This document shows, one piece after another, positions 45,951 to 58,264 of a DNA stretch of 64,000 nucleotides (positions are counted from its first letter, which is position 1; each line of letters starts with the position of its first letter). The DNA is from Plantago major (Eukaryota > Streptophyta > Magnoliopsida > Lamiales > Plantaginaceae), in assembly GCA_026545765.1 (NCBI GenBank), contig CM048839.1:66327187-66391186 (forward strand), in the 5' to 3' direction. The notes under the pieces are model-generated. The model saw only the letters and a program-made list of their open reading frames with translations. It was not told where the DNA came from and did no database searches. Made by a program: the position numbers and the translations under genes.

Positions 45951-46435
45951 CTAAAGGCTAAAGGGTAAAGCAGGCTCAAAGATTTACGAGGCAGATGCAG
46001 ATATCTGGATCACTCGGTGAGGGGAACACAAAGAGAATAGTACCACCTGCTGCGATCAACTACTCTCTTGAAATTTGTATTATTTCTATCTCTGTGTAAA
46101 ACTTGGACAAATACCAAATGTGAGATAAATTCAGATGCAAACAGTGTTCTTGGTCATACAGAAACGTGATTCAGAAAGCTAATAGCCAAAATTCATTAAA
46201 TGGGCACAATTACATTTGTTGATTGTGATCATTGCTGAAGAAGCAATGGTGACCCTTGATGAATTGGGCGATTGATCTTTACTACAGAGATTAACTCTCA
46301 GTAAATAGTGGACTGTTAAAATTCCAACAGGGCCCACTATGCATTTAATGCCAAACAAGCTTTTACTCACGCCTGCCTGCAATTCACAGATACTCACACA
46401 CAAAATTAATTTGTATGTATATGTCTGTGGAGATT
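45951..46435 (+). other. Spacer between hairpin array and accessory gene, S3
   Basis: No ORF. Conserved against S2 (about 40080-40480) and A (1-451), including the hairpin CATTGCTGAAGAAGCAATG near 46227. Conservation of non-coding DNA over three copies suggests a cis function. Confidence 0.6.
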
Positions 46436-46569
46436 TCATTGCTATATATATGGGATAGAAAAAACTCTTCTTCAACCTCTGCAAATCTCTGTTAGTTTTT
46501 CTGCAAAGAATTACTAATCACTCACCCAAATCTCTTTCTCGTTTCTCAAAAACTTCACTATTTAAAGAG
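46436..46569 (+). promoter_or_regulatory. Putative promoter and 5' UTR of the S3 accessory gene
   Basis: TATATATAT at 46443-46451 in the context GCTATATATATGGGA lies 127 bases before the ATG. A start site about 30 bases downstream (near 46475) would leave a 5' UTR of about 95 bases. The same box is kept in S2. Confidence 0.55.
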
Positions 46570-49500
46570 ATGGCTCCCAAACTTGCTTCCACTCAGAAAT
46601 CCCAAGCTACTACTGGAACTACTGAAAAGCAAGCACCAGTGCTAGTTATAACAAACAATTGGTTGATCGGAGAATTCGAGCCTGATCATTGGACTTCAAA
46701 TCACAGGATGATTTGGGGTGGTGCCATGATTGAGGAATACCTGGTAGCCACAATAGAAAACCAGACTGACAGGAAGTTGGTACTTGATATGCTTGAAAAG
46801 GCAAAAATCAAGGGTTTTCTATCTGCTCTTCCCAGTGGAGTTTCTTCCCTGGATGTTCTGAAGTTTTACAACAACTCCACAATTATTTCCAAGGTCTCTG
46901 AAGGCACTGAGATAGTGTCTATCAAGACCAAAGTCCAAGGACACGAAATCCTGTTGGACGAAACAGCTTTCTGTGAGCTGTTTGAACTTCAAAATCATGG
47001 AAAGGATTTTGAAATTGACACCAAGCATGATGATTTCCTTGAAGGTGTAAAACAGCTGTACAGTCACGTGTGTGATCTTGAAAAATCAAATACACCCACT
47101 GATTTCAAGCTTGCTGACATCAGAACCAGAAATCTGTTGGTTCACTGGGATGTGTTGGCATGTATCCTTCACAGATGCTTTGATGGTCCACAAGGAGGTG
47201 CTGACCAGATAAGCCAAGAACGCTGGATGATGATGTTCTTGTTGATCCAACAAGACAATAGGCTGGAAAACCCTTTTAATTGGGGGAAGTACGCCTTCAT
47301 GAAATTTGTGAAGAAGATACAAGGCTTTGAGCCTAAATTTCGTTAAGGGCCTTGCTGAGCCAAAAGCCACAGTAAGCTATGGACTGAAAATATTCTACTT
47401 ACTGGAATGCCTTGGCATTGAGCTCAGAGAGACGGCAGACATTGCCAACAGTAACCTACTCTACAAATATGAGTATACAAGAAGCGAAAGACTGAAGAGG
47501 TATCTGAGGGAAATGTTGCGACTAAGAAGCCCAGAACTTCACGGAAGAATTCTGCTGGCAAATCAGAAGGCACACCCATTGAGGTTGTCGATTCCCAGAT
47601 ACCTATCGTAGCTGCCGATGAACTTATAAATGCAGATGAACTCATCAATGCTGCAAAAGAGGTATCGACTACTGAAAAAGTAGATTCAGCAAGAGAAAGT
47701 GCTTTCAGAAATGTGAAGACTATTATAGAAAGCCTTGCTGATGAACTTATAAATGCTGAGAAACTTCAAGCTCTTTCTGCAGAAGCAGCATGGATTGTTG
47801 ATAACTCTGTTCCAGATTTCGATGACGAATCGGACGAGGAGAAGATCCAATCCCCCAAGGTTGCTGAAAAAGTAACCAAGGCAAAGGGGAAAAATAAAAG
47901 GTCCAAGGTTGCTGAGAAAGCAACTAGCTTAAAGGTTGCTGAGCAAGCACCTATAGCAAAGGTTGTTGGTGCCAACACACCATCAAAGAAAGTCTCATAT
48001 AAACAACTTCAAGAAGCCCTGATGAGTGGTGACCTAGTGTTGGTAGACGCCATGTCAACACCACACTTAAAAATCTAGAAGAGCTCTCAACCGCTCAAAC
48101 TTCTGCTTCCAGACAACCACAACAACCACAATCACAACAGCCACACGTGGTTGATGAAATGGTGAGTGAACTCCATTTCGACATGCCAGCAATGCAGTAT
48201 GCTGAAGAAAGTCCTGCAAATGAGCAGGTTCCCCAACTCCAAGAGAGGGATCAAACTGAGACACCTACTCAAAATGATCAACCAGGGGAGGCAACTGAGT
48301 TAGCCACTCAGGAAACGGTTGAAGTACCTCAAACTTCCAACAAAGAAGCAACACTGGAACAATGAGACCAACTCATGGAAGTGTCACAAGTTCCAGAGAC
48401 CACTCAGCCTGACATTGCTCAGGTAGCTGAATGGTTTGTACTTGTGAATTTCTTTGTGTTTTCTATCTTGTTAACTAATAAAAAATCTTTGTTACAGGCT
48501 GAATTAGAAACAAAAGAGCAAGAGGAAGCTGCAAAGCTTGCCTCAGAATCTGAGAAGGAGGCCTCCATAGCCTCACCACTTAAGGAACAGGAGCCTGTCT
48601 CACAGGTAGAAAACAGTTCCTTAAGATATAACATCTCAGATATGTGCTTTATACACTTGACTAATACTATTGTGTGTCTGTTTCTAATAGGCTCCAACTG
48701 AGAAGAAAAATGAAGAGACTGAAAAGTCTATCTCTTCAGAAAAGAATCCAGAGACTTCCAAGGTCTCTGAGGAACAAGTATCTGAACCTTCTGCAGAGAA
48801 GGTATATCATTCAGATATATATAATCTTCAAAGAAAAATCTCTGATCATTTTTCTCAAACTAACACTTTCTACTTAAACAGGTTCAAAAAGAAGTAGAAG
48901 TTGCTGGGGAATTGCCCGCTTAATCCCCACAACAAATGGAAATTGATGAGGCATCAAAACCTTCTTCACAAGAAAAATTTCCAGAGACTGCACAAGTCTC
49001 TGAGCAACAAATATCTCAACCTCCAATAGTGGAGGTAATTGACCTCTCATATATCTGATTCTGAAAATAGAACTTTTTCTTGATAAAATTTCCTAAGTGT
49101 TATGTTTCTAATCTCAGGTTCAAAAAGAAAGAGAGGATGCTGAGGATCAGACTTCCAAGTCTCCTCCTCACACCAAGATATCTGAGGCACCTGGAACCTC
49201 AGTAGTCCAACTTTTCGAACTCGTTATTCATTGCCAGTAACAGATACTTGACTACTCTAAAACTCAGATATCTACACAAGTTTTGAAACTAATTCAAAAC
49301 TCTCTCTTTCAAGTTCAAAGTAGTGCCAAGAAGGAGTCAAATGATGACTATTAAAACCTTATTCCCTTCTTCAAGACTCATACCTTGCCAAAGTATATTA
49401 AATGCTTCAAGAAATAGCAAAGGTTAAGGTGCTCTGATCTCTCTGAAATACTGAGAATCACAGATCAACCAACAAGACGAGCACGAGCTCTTAATCTGGG

Positions 49501-52077
49501 AAACTACATCCACGCAATTTTCCCTACTGAACAATATCAAGTTGCGACCTTAATGCGTAAGGATTTTTCCAAGGAAGTGGCACACAAATTGGTGCAAGCC
49601 TTCAAACAGGCAGATGGTCAGACCAGAATGCAGATGGCATTCAAGCCTGTCTTGCCCCAGACACTACAATTTATTCCTTCTGAACAAGAAGAGGTTAATG
49701 GCAAATGATCACTATTGCAGAAGTGATCAATCTGGTCTCTGAAGATGAAGAAGAGAAGGAAACTGACGAAAATGACTATGAATATTTTCCTTCTGACCAT
49801 CACAAGGATGAGAATTATAAAAAGGATGATGATGATACCCCTGCACCAGGGACAGGAGGAATTCCACAAGGAAACAATGCCTCAGCTGCTGAAAAGCACA
49901 CTGAGAGGACATCACAGCAATCCCCTCCTCCATCACCTCAGAAATCTATCCATCCATCTTCCCAACAACAAAAGGACACTGCTGTACAAGTAGTTGAGCA
50001 CTCTGAGGAAACCACTCAGAAGATATTAAATACTCAAACTAGAACTGCTCAACTCAAACAACTGTTGGAAGAAGAGCAACTGCTCCATCTTCAACTTGAA
50101 GAAGAGTTAGTTAAATCCAGAGATAAGCTCAATCAACTAAAAGATCAATACTTACAAGAGAAAGTAGCTTACTCTGAGGTTAAAGAGCTCCAGGATGCTG
50201 TAAATGCAATTGCTAAGTAGCTAGATACTGAAGAAGTATCTAAAGAAAAGCATGATGCTAAGGCTGCATCACCATCAAAAGAAAAACCATCCTCCTCTCA
50301 GAAAGGAAAGAAGCCCATCTCTGAGATGGTTGCTGGACTGGAAAATCTTGAAAATGTCCAAGAGGATGAAGATCACTGGGCTGAGGACTCAGATGATGAA
50401 GAAGACAAGACTTTGGCAGAACATCGCAATGAACACTTAGCGGTTTCTCATCTGAAAAAGGAAGCTAATTGCTCCTGAGGTTTTCAACAAACTGCCAAAT
50501 GTCCACTCCCATGAATATATGAATAGATATCAAGTTTTGGCACATCTTAAAAGGGAGATGTCTTCACAAAACAAAGAAGTAATTACCTCCGTCCCCTCAA
50601 ACATGCAGAAATTCACTGAGCTCATCAGTCAGAGAATAACCAGTATGATCTTTGCTCAGAAAGATCTGGGAATGGTAAGGGACGATGATGTATCATTAGC
50701 TGAAAAAGCTTTTCATGAGGCAAGTTACACTGCTGGAAAAGCAGATGCCATACTAGGCCCATTGGCAGAGCTCACTGATAAGGAAAAGGGACTTATCAAA
50801 CAAAATCAGGAGCTCAAGGCTGAACTTCAGAAGTTGGTCACTGCCTACAACTACTTGCAAAAGAATTTTGAGTCCCTCTCAGATTCTTTTGTGGTACTTA
50901 GTCAGTCAACAATGACTAAGGGGGAAGAATTTGGATCTGATCAGGGGGGAGGAAAGAAGAAATCTAGAGTCACTCGAGAAGGAAGAGGAAACAAGAAAAC
51001 TTCCCAGCCCTCATCAAATCAAGCTGCTTTGCAAATAGTAGCTACTTCCCAGCAGCCAACTGAAGAAACTACAATGGTAACAAGGGCCATGGCAAAAAGA
51101 CCTCCAAGTAATACCAAGGCTCCAAGGAGAAGACAAGTAAGAGGGATTGATGAATCTTCTGAAGAAGAAGATGGCCAATCAAATCCCAGGGCAATGAAGA
51201 AGGCTGCAAAAGTCTCACAAAGATTAATCTTGATGATGATGAAGAGACTGATGAAGATGAAGCTCCTCTTCACAGAAAAAGGAAAATTGATAGCCTAACT
51301 GAGCCCACAGCTACAAAGCCTTTAGCAGCTAATACACCCTCTGGAAATACCAAGTCAATCCAGGGTGGTTCTTCAAGCAATCCCCCAAAGGAGAATTCTA
51401 GACAAAGAAGGAACAGACTGAGAGCTGAACAAAGACAAAGTCAACTTCCACTCAGGCTAGAAGAAGCCAAAATTGAGTATGTGAAGAATGACAACAATTC
51501 CTCTGTCTACAGGTGCATTAATCAGAAGAATGGCTACTGGATTCTGGAACTCAAGCACTTACTGGTAAATTCAAGGTTTCCAGAACCAATCCATAAATAG
51601 CTCTTGGCTTGGAGAAAAGATAAGCCAATCTTGATTAACACCAACCATATCAAAGCATGGTTGGATTTTGAAGTAATCAAGAGAACTGAAGCCATGAAGA
51701 AGGACCTCTCTGATGAATGTCCTTATGGAAAGCCAGATGATGTGCACAAAATTCCCAATCTTACTGGAACAGGCACAAGAGCAAGACTTGCGGTGGAACC
51801 CTATGAGTCCTTCTACTTAACTGAAGATCAATACAAGGGTGACATCAGATATCTGAAGATCATTTATGAATACTTCAAGCTATCAGATATCAGTATCGAG
51901 CATGCCTGGAAGTGGGGAAAGTATCTATTGATCAAGCATTTTGTCAAGAGAAATCCCACCAAAACCTACAAGGAAGTCTGTGGATTTGCCAGAGACACAG
52001 AGATGATTGTCAGAACTCTTCTCTATGACTACTTTGATGATATCAAAAGGTTTGGTAATAGGAAATTTGCAAATTGA
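46570..52077 (+). pseudogene. Accessory gene of S3, multi-exon, between pol and 3' LTR
   Basis: Same layout as S2. Exon 1 (46570-48422) starts MAPKLASTQKSQ and carries the N-terminal domain with IWGGAMIEEYL, SGVSSLDVLKFY, WDVLACILHRCFDGPQGG and NPFNWGKYAFMKFVKKI. Three small phase-0 exons with ETSKVSEEQVSEP-type repeats follow. The last exon (49118-52077) has LRCSDLSEILRITDQPTRR, an acidic/DDD patch, a coiled coil (LKQLLEEEQLLHLQLEEEL), QKDLGMVRDDD, RRRQVRGIDESSEEE, and the C-terminal domain ending RTLLYDYFDDIKRFG. Frameshifts (about 47337, 47480, 51200) and stops break it. Two divergent copies keep the splice sites, so the structure is old. The role is unknown; no Pfam family is claimed. Confidence 0.75.
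48423..49117 (+). other. Four GT-AG introns in the S3 accessory gene
   Basis: The introns are 48423-48497 (75 bp), 48606-48690 (85), 48802-48881 (80) and 49035-49117 (83). The exons between them measure 108, 111 and 153 bp, all phase 0. Acceptors read TTGTTACAG, TTTCTAATAG, CTTAAACAG and CTAATCTCAG. Positions and exon sizes match S2 (108, 102, 153). Confidence 0.87.
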
Positions 52078-52470
52078 TCCATGGAACTGTTTTGAAGACT
52101 TGAAGATTTTTGAAGACTTGAAGACTTGTCATTTGGAATGTTCACTTGGAGCTTGGTTACTCCTATTGTTCTATTTTGACTAAGTAGTTTCTGTGATATT
52201 GTTGATTGCACTTATCTGTTAAATCTTGTAAAAGTTATCTATGTTCTGTAATTGCTCTCATATCTGATGAACTTACTCTCAGATATCATTTTATATAAAA
52301 GATAACTTATCAGCAAAGATCACACCTTGTGATTTGGTTGATGTTTACTTTCTGCACTTAATTATATGAATTGAAAGATCATAAGAAATGATTAAGTGGT
52401 GGATTGTTTCCACATCCAGATTTGTAATAGGTCAGATAGTCATGGTTGACTGATCAAAATGGGGGAAATT
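52078..52470 (+). other. 3' spacer and purine tract of S3
   Basis: Conserved with S2 and S4. It holds the ATCACACCTTGTGAT hairpin near 52318 and ends with TGATCAAAATGGGGGAAATT directly before the LTR. Confidence 0.75.
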
Positions 52471-53287
52471 TGTTAGGAATATCTGTTTAGATTTTGATCA
52501 GCAACCTAATGACTTATCTTAGCTCAGAAGGTGATTAGTACTCTTAGTTCACTTGAACACTGTAAAAGAGGAAACTTACTAAGTATGATAGTCTAGTAAA
52601 TCTTGTATAGGATGTTAGGTCTCGAAATGTAATTTTTATTTTCTGAAGAAGACCAAGAAGAAGGCATCCAGCAGGAAAAGTTCAACGGATTTGAAGAATT
52701 GAAGACTGCACAAGATTGCTGAAGACAAGGGTTTTCCAGAGTCCTATGTCCAGATATCTTGGAGAAACAAGTGTTTCGAAACGCACAAAGTTGCAAAAGA
52801 TATCTGAGCATAAAAGGCTTATGAGACAAGGAAAGTGCCCACAGATATCTACACTCAGATACCATTGGACATAAAATATGCTTCTGAAAAAGAAACATAT
52901 TATAACAAGTTGTTTAAACAAGTGGTATCTGAAGCTATGATGATCTCTGGAAAAGAACATGCAAAGTTTCAGAAAACTTTGATTGTAAAAAGATCTCCGA
53001 TACCATGCATAGTTCCGTTGGCACTACAGGACAAAATATAGTACAGTGCATTAAATGCGCAGACAGAAATGTCTGAACAAAAGCGGTAGCTTCTGAAGAA
53101 GAAGACAAACCTGCTACAGTACTATATTCAGATATCAATAGTTTGAATTTGATTTAAGCCTAACGGATACTATTCAAACGGCACTCAAATTCATCTATAA
53201 ATATCAACACTTAGACTGCTTGAGAACACATCTTAGAACACACTGAACACATTGAATACTCACACAAGCGCTCTCAAGCAAACTACT
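52471..53287 (+). mobile_element. 3' LTR of S3, first 817 bp
   Basis: It starts TGTTAGGAATATCTG. It is closely similar to the solo LTR at 22673 (for example GGTATCTGAAGCTATGATG in both). It is cut at 53287 by the gypsy LTR, so the hairpin repeats and C-loop hairpin are absent. Confidence 0.9.
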
Positions 53288-54187
53288 TGTTGGGGGTAGA
53301 ACTCCCCAAACACTTAATGATTTTGTCTTGCTTTCCTTCACTTATCCGTATCAATAAGAGGCAACGGGTGAGATCCTGCACAAGTAACTTGGAGAAGGGG
53401 GGGGGGGGGGTTAGGATCCGGTTTGCTAAGTGTCAAACCGGATTTGAGACTTTACTCAAGAGCGACTGAAGATCGACTCTGTATAGTATAAGATAGTAGG
53501 ATGGCAATGTGACTTACTTGATCTTGTGGGGATGTGTGCCTATTTATAGGCTATCATCAAAATGGTGGGCTTGCTAGGATTGCGCCATGTGTACGGCCAT
53601 GATTGAGCCACCAAGACAAGTATTAGGCCCATGACCCAACAATGAAGCCTAGCCCATGACAATTTTGTGCTTCAGGGGTAGATTAGTCATTGTTGGAAGG
53701 TTAGTAGAGGATTTGACTAGGTCTGCCGAGATCCCAGGTTCGGAGAGAGAGGGGTCCGGACCGTATTTGGCTGTTTAGCTGAGGAAGTTATCCTGCCTAT
53801 CTAACTCTTCCGATTCGGAGTACCTAGGTTCGGACATCTCACTCTTTGGTGCCTATTTGCTTGGTTGCTTTATGAGATTGTCATGCTGGATCCGAGTAAT
53901 CGTCCGGGTCGGAGGGCTTGGGTCAGAGACCGTGCTGTTTGAGGACTTGTCTTCTTGTTCCAAGGTGGTTCGGACCTTGATGGGTTGGACCTAAATCCCT
54001 GAGTCGGACCTCACAGGCTCCAGATCCTTTGTTCCTTTCTTCTAAGGTGGGTCGGACCATGGTTGGTCGACCCGAACCGGACCATCGACTCGGACTATAG
54101 TGGCTCGGATCCCATGAATGACTTAGGACGCCTTAGGATTCGTTCCTAGGTCCTTTATGACGGATTGGACATATTTTCGCATCAACA
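53288..54187 (-). mobile_element. 3' LTR of gypsy element G, 900 bp
   Basis: On the minus strand it starts TGTTGATGCGAAAATATG, next to the purine tract, and ends TCTACCCCCAACA. A run of about 13 G at 53397-53410 and many CGGAC/CGGAT words are present. The outer flank is the broken S3 LTR. Confidence 0.85.
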
Positions 54188-54205
54188 TATGTCCCCCTAG
54201 TTTCC
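54188..54205 (-). other. Polypurine tract of gypsy element G
   Basis: GGAAACTAGGGGGACATA on the minus strand, adjacent to the LTR start. Confidence 0.8.
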
Positions 54206-54795
54206 GAGTATCTTAGTAGAAGATAGTTGTGAAACTATTAGTTTTGGGAAGCTGTTGAGGAAGTATCTGTTCCTTTAGTCCAATCCGTCCTAAGGAGTTA
54301 AAAAAAAGGTGTAGTTAGATTGTGGCCTTGACTTAGTCTCTCTCCCCCTTTTCTTTTCTAAAACACCGCTGCCATCCGAAATTTGGTCCAAGGCAACGAA
54401 GTGAAAAAGAAAAGAAAAAAGGGTATTTGTAAGCGAGACCAAGTTTGGGCTCCGAACATCGGTAGTGTACCTTTGATGAGCTACGGTGGCAGACCGTAGG
54501 TGCGTGTCCCATCCGAAGGGTAATCGCTCGAGTATACGAGGTTCCTTGTGTGGGCAAATTATGTTGGACTGATAAGCCGCTAGGCGTCCGAGAAGAGGAT
54601 AATCCGGAACTCTCGTGTTGTCTGCTGCCCGAGAGTGGGATAGTTGTTGTATTCGTCTATCCTCGAAGTAAATTTGTTGTACCAATTCGTCATTTCACTT
54701 GGTACAATTGTAGTATGCCGTTGGATAAACCTTGATCTTCGATTGAGATTTAATCTCGAAAAATCGTGACGGTTGGTGTTCCAAATATGACCCTC

Positions 54796-54803
54796 TATAA
54801 ATA
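54796..54803 (+). promoter_or_regulatory. TATA box of the antisense gene in element G
   Basis: TATAAATA within the palindromic context CCTCTATAAATAGAGG. A start site near 54825-54832 would precede a 5' UTR with an intron. Confidence 0.65.
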
Positions 54804-54963
54804 GAGGGGTTGGCAGTCTTCATTTCTCACCGTTAGAGAGAGAATTTTCGCATTCAAGTATATCCGAAGCGACGTCCAACGATCCGAAGCGAGCAATCAA
54901 GAGGTTCGAAACGTGTAATCCCGTGCAAAATCCAGACATTTCTATCCAACCATCCGAGTCCAA

Positions 54964-57385
54964 GTAAGTTCACTTGTCTCGTCTTATGATTAAATTCTCT
55001 GTGTTGTCTTTCATCTTCCATTGGCTCGGATGCATGCTTATGATGTGTATTATAGTTCTAATACTCCATACGTTCTCAATGTTGACTAACGCCGAATCAG
55101 CGTCGTACTGACTCCGAACTAACTTCGCCTGGGAAAGCTAGTAGTGTTGGCTATAAACTGACCACTTTAATATACATAAACGACCTCTCGGACTGCCATC
55201 TTAAAGCTTACGAAATTGCTTTCTCCTTTCCCTAGGATGTCCGAGAGTGATAGCCAAAATCGATCCGAGGCTGAGGGATATGACTCCGAAGCAATATCTT
55301 TAACCGATAGCTCCGAGGAAATTGAGATCGTAGATGACGACGAAATATTGGAGGTGGAACAAGCGCCCCATCCGAGCCGGGAAGAGCCCGAGGTAAGTTC
55401 CTTACTTCGGTTAGTTTTTCCGGATCCTGGTCCTTCGAGGCGTCGGGATTACCTGCGAGTGTCCCATGTGCAGGTTATTGTAGCGGCTCAAGAAATAAGT
55501 TCGCGAGTTATAGGAACTCGTCAGCCGGTCAAGGCGAAATCGAACTCCCGGTAGAGATCCGATCCTTAATTCGCAACCTTGGTTATAATTTTAGGAGTAA
55601 TCCTAATCGAGTCCCGTTCGTTCCGGATCCACAGGAGCCGATCATCGAGGAAGTTCATGATACGTCGGAAGCACCTCCCAATTTGGGCATCTTCGGAGAA
55701 GGTGAGGAGGATCGTGTGCAAGTCGTTGTGCCTCTTCAGACTGTCGTAGAGTTAGCGTCCTCATCCGAGGAAGATGAGGCAGAAGAAGGTGTGCGGGCCC
55801 AAGATTCTGGTTCCGAAGAGGAAGAAAGTGTAAAGTTATCCGCTCATATGCTCCGTGTGGAATCTGCTGGGCAAGCAGGGCCGAGTCAGCAAATGGCTGA
55901 GGAAGAGCGTCCGGAGAGGCTGAGGAAGGGTGAGGACATATTCCAAGTAAAGTTCCCTCGGTCTAGAGACGAGGTCACTCACCCCGATCCAGAGGGCGAG
56001 TTGAATGAGGACGGTACTTTGCCTACTTGTGCCTCAACCATCCGAGCCGAGGAAGTGGATGAGCTTCGGAGGAGATATGAGATCCCGGAGTGTGTGGAGA
56101 TTCTCATCCCAGACGAATCTCATGCGTTCTACAATCCGCCTCCGAGATACATGTGTTTCCATGAGATAAGTCTCCATTGCGGGTGGCGGCTACCCGTATT
56201 GTCCGAGTTTCTGGAGATTTTGAACACTATGGGGTTGAGTCCGCACCAGATCATCCCCAATTCCCTCGGAAATCTGATGTGCTTCGGGGTCTTATGTAAA
56301 TATAAAGGCATCCCGGTCACATTCGATAATTTTCGTAAATTATTCAACATAAGTGTAAGTAATAGGAACGCATGGTTCTATACGTTCGTATGTCGCCAGG
56401 CGTACACGTTTTTTGTTGACCCCCTGTCCTCGTTGGGAATCCAATGGTTTAAGAGGTATATTTTCGTGCGGCCCGCATTGAAACCCGGCCGATCCGAAGA
56501 GGAGAGGTCCACGTGGCATTTTTAGAAGAAGTTCTTCCGAGGCAAGCTGCCAGATTGGAAGCCACCGGCACGGAACATCCCTTTGTGGATGCAAGCGCTC
56601 CATCGGAGTCAAGAGCCGGAAAAGTACTTCTTCCGAGGGCTGATATGTCAGCCTCTTCCGTACCTAGCCGGTTTGTCCGAGCCCAACTTTTGTGATGATA
56701 TGGAGGACCTGAGTAAGTTATCCTTCTTTAATCTGGGGTGGTTGCCCGATTCGGTCCGTAGCTTGTCTATTTATTCTGCAAGTGTAGCTTTTTGGTTCAA
56801 CTCTCTGTCATTCGGATGTGTAGCTTTTTGATTTAACTCTCTGTCATTCGGATGTGTAGCTTTTTGGTTCGAGTATACGATGGCAACCATGCGGGAGTTG
56901 AAGCGTCAACAAAATGCTGCACAGCGGAAGGAGATGGCAGAGGGTTCCCGGACCCAAATTATCAGGACTTCCACCGTACTCCCGATGGAAGAGCCAAGAA
57001 ATGTTGTCGTGTTCCGAGTGGAGGAATCTCGGAGAGCTGCTGTAGGTGAAGAGGCCCAAACTATCCCTACTCCGGATAAGGGTAAGGTGGTCGGATCTAA
57101 GGGCTCGAGGAAGCCTCCAAGATCCGTGTCCCGAGATCCCGCCACGATCGAAAGCGCCGTACAAAAAAGTGCCCCTCAAGGTCGAATCCTCCCAAAAAAG
57201 GCAAGGGAAGATGAGGCGCCTGATTCGGATCTTTGAAGTTGCTCAGTTGGTTGCTGCCCCGGAGTTGGAGCGGATTTCAGAGTTGGTTGCCGCTCAACGC
57301 AAGGTAAGTAAGTGTTTTGGTTATTTTGTGATATCTTCCTGCGATTCGGAGATATCTAAACATTTGTGATATTTGTCATGTTTAG
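54964..57385 (+). other. Introns of the antisense gene in element G
   Basis: Two introns are well supported: 54964-55235 in the 5' UTR (donor GTAAGT, acceptor TTTCCCTAG) and 57304-57385 in coding sequence, phase 0 (donor GTAAGT, acceptor CATGTTTAG). A third probably starts at 56713 (GTAAGT, phase 1), with an uncertain acceptor before 56880; a 36-bp unit ending GGATGTGTAGC repeats there. A further GTAAGT at 55393 has no good in-frame acceptor. Confidence 0.65.
56785..56870. repeat. 36-bp tandem repeat in a putative intron
   Basis: TGTAGCTTTTTGGTT, then CAACTCTCTGTCATTCGGA, repeated about 2.5 times. Confidence 0.75.
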
Positions 57386-58264
57386 CTTGCTGCCGCTGTG
57401 GAAGCATGCTCCTTGGTAGCTGCTCGGAGGGCTACCCTAGAAGAGGATTTGGCCAAGGCTGAGGCTGCCCGGGCGATTGAAACGTCCCGGTTGAACAGCA
57501 CTTCATAGCGCCTAAAGAAGGCCATAGCTGCTCAACAGGAGGCCGAGTCGGAGACGGCCAAGATGAAAAGAGCCATCCTATCTTTGGAAACTGACTTGAA
57601 AGTGCACCAAGATAGTTTGGACGAGTTCGTGGGTGTCTCTCGGACTTTCAAGAATATGATGCTGAAAGAGCTTCTGGTGGTCCGGACAAGAGCTGCCCAA
57701 GATTTCCTTGCTTCGGACTCGTGCAAGTTTTTGTTCGAGTCGAAGTATGATGAGGCCCGTCAAGATGGGTTCAATGCATCTGTGGACCAGTGTCGGAGAA
57801 AGGGTTGGATACCGGATGACTGCGACTTGGAGGCTGAGAGAGTGTCCTCCTTTAAGAATGGAGATGGATCGGACTTTGCTCCGGAGGGTGTCTTGGACGA
57901 AGACCTGCTCAAGTGTGAATTTGTGGAGCTAGTCTGCAACGAGTCGGAGGGCAAGAAGTACAACCATGGCGGTCCGTATCTCCCACCCTTCGTCCCTCGG
58001 GTGCTTATGTCCAGTGTTTTCGTTCCTTTGGAGGATCACTTGGAACACAACTGAGACTGGCTGACTCTGCCTGGGCCTGTTCGTGGCTTCGATCGCGACC
58101 TAGACTTGATGAAGCGATGTCCGGCCTTCCTGAAAGAGGTTGAGGCTCGGAGAGAACGGAGGTTAGCCCAGGCAGCCCAACAGCAAGGTCAAGCGCCTCC
58201 GGAGAAGGATACGGGGGGCCCCTCTCGGTCTCAACCTAGTTCGTCCGAGCGGCGAAGGCAGTAA

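Larger units (their letters stand above)
41197..53287 (+). mobile_element. Copia element S3, truncated at both ends
   Basis: It starts inside gag (at the MADE word) and runs through pol, hairpin array, accessory gene and purine tract into a 3' LTR cut at 53287 by a gypsy element. It is the most complete copy of this family in the window. Confidence 0.88.
54828..58264 (+). pseudogene. Antisense accessory gene of element G (putative gypsy-type transposon domain)
   Basis: It is transcribed opposite to pol. After a 5' UTR intron (54964-55235) the ATG is at 55237 (MSESDSQNRSEAEGYDSE). The acidic N terminus is followed by a domain matching the family called 'Putative gypsy type transposon' (PF04195): YMCFHEISLHCGWRLPV, LSEFLEILNTMGLSPHQ, NLMCFGVLCKYKGIPV. 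A Lys/Arg-rich region, a coiled coil (EDLAKAEAARAIETSR, KMKRAILSLETDLKVHQ) and a Gln-rich tail ending at 58262-58264 follow. Breaks: frameshift near 55540, stop at 56523, frameshift near 57235, stops near 57506 and at 58052. Antisense ORFs with this domain are known from Tat elements; their function is unknown. Confidence 0.75.

Noticed and set aside
46570..52077. Calling the accessory gene an envelope protein
   Set aside because: Position fits, but I see no signal peptide, hydrophobic membrane segment or cleavage site. The protein is rich in charged, coiled-coil and low-complexity parts.
55393..55594. Intron from the GTAAGT at 55393 to the TTTTAG at 55594
   Set aside because: Joining these sites puts the next exon in a frame with an immediate stop. 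A frameshift near 55540 explains the reading better.
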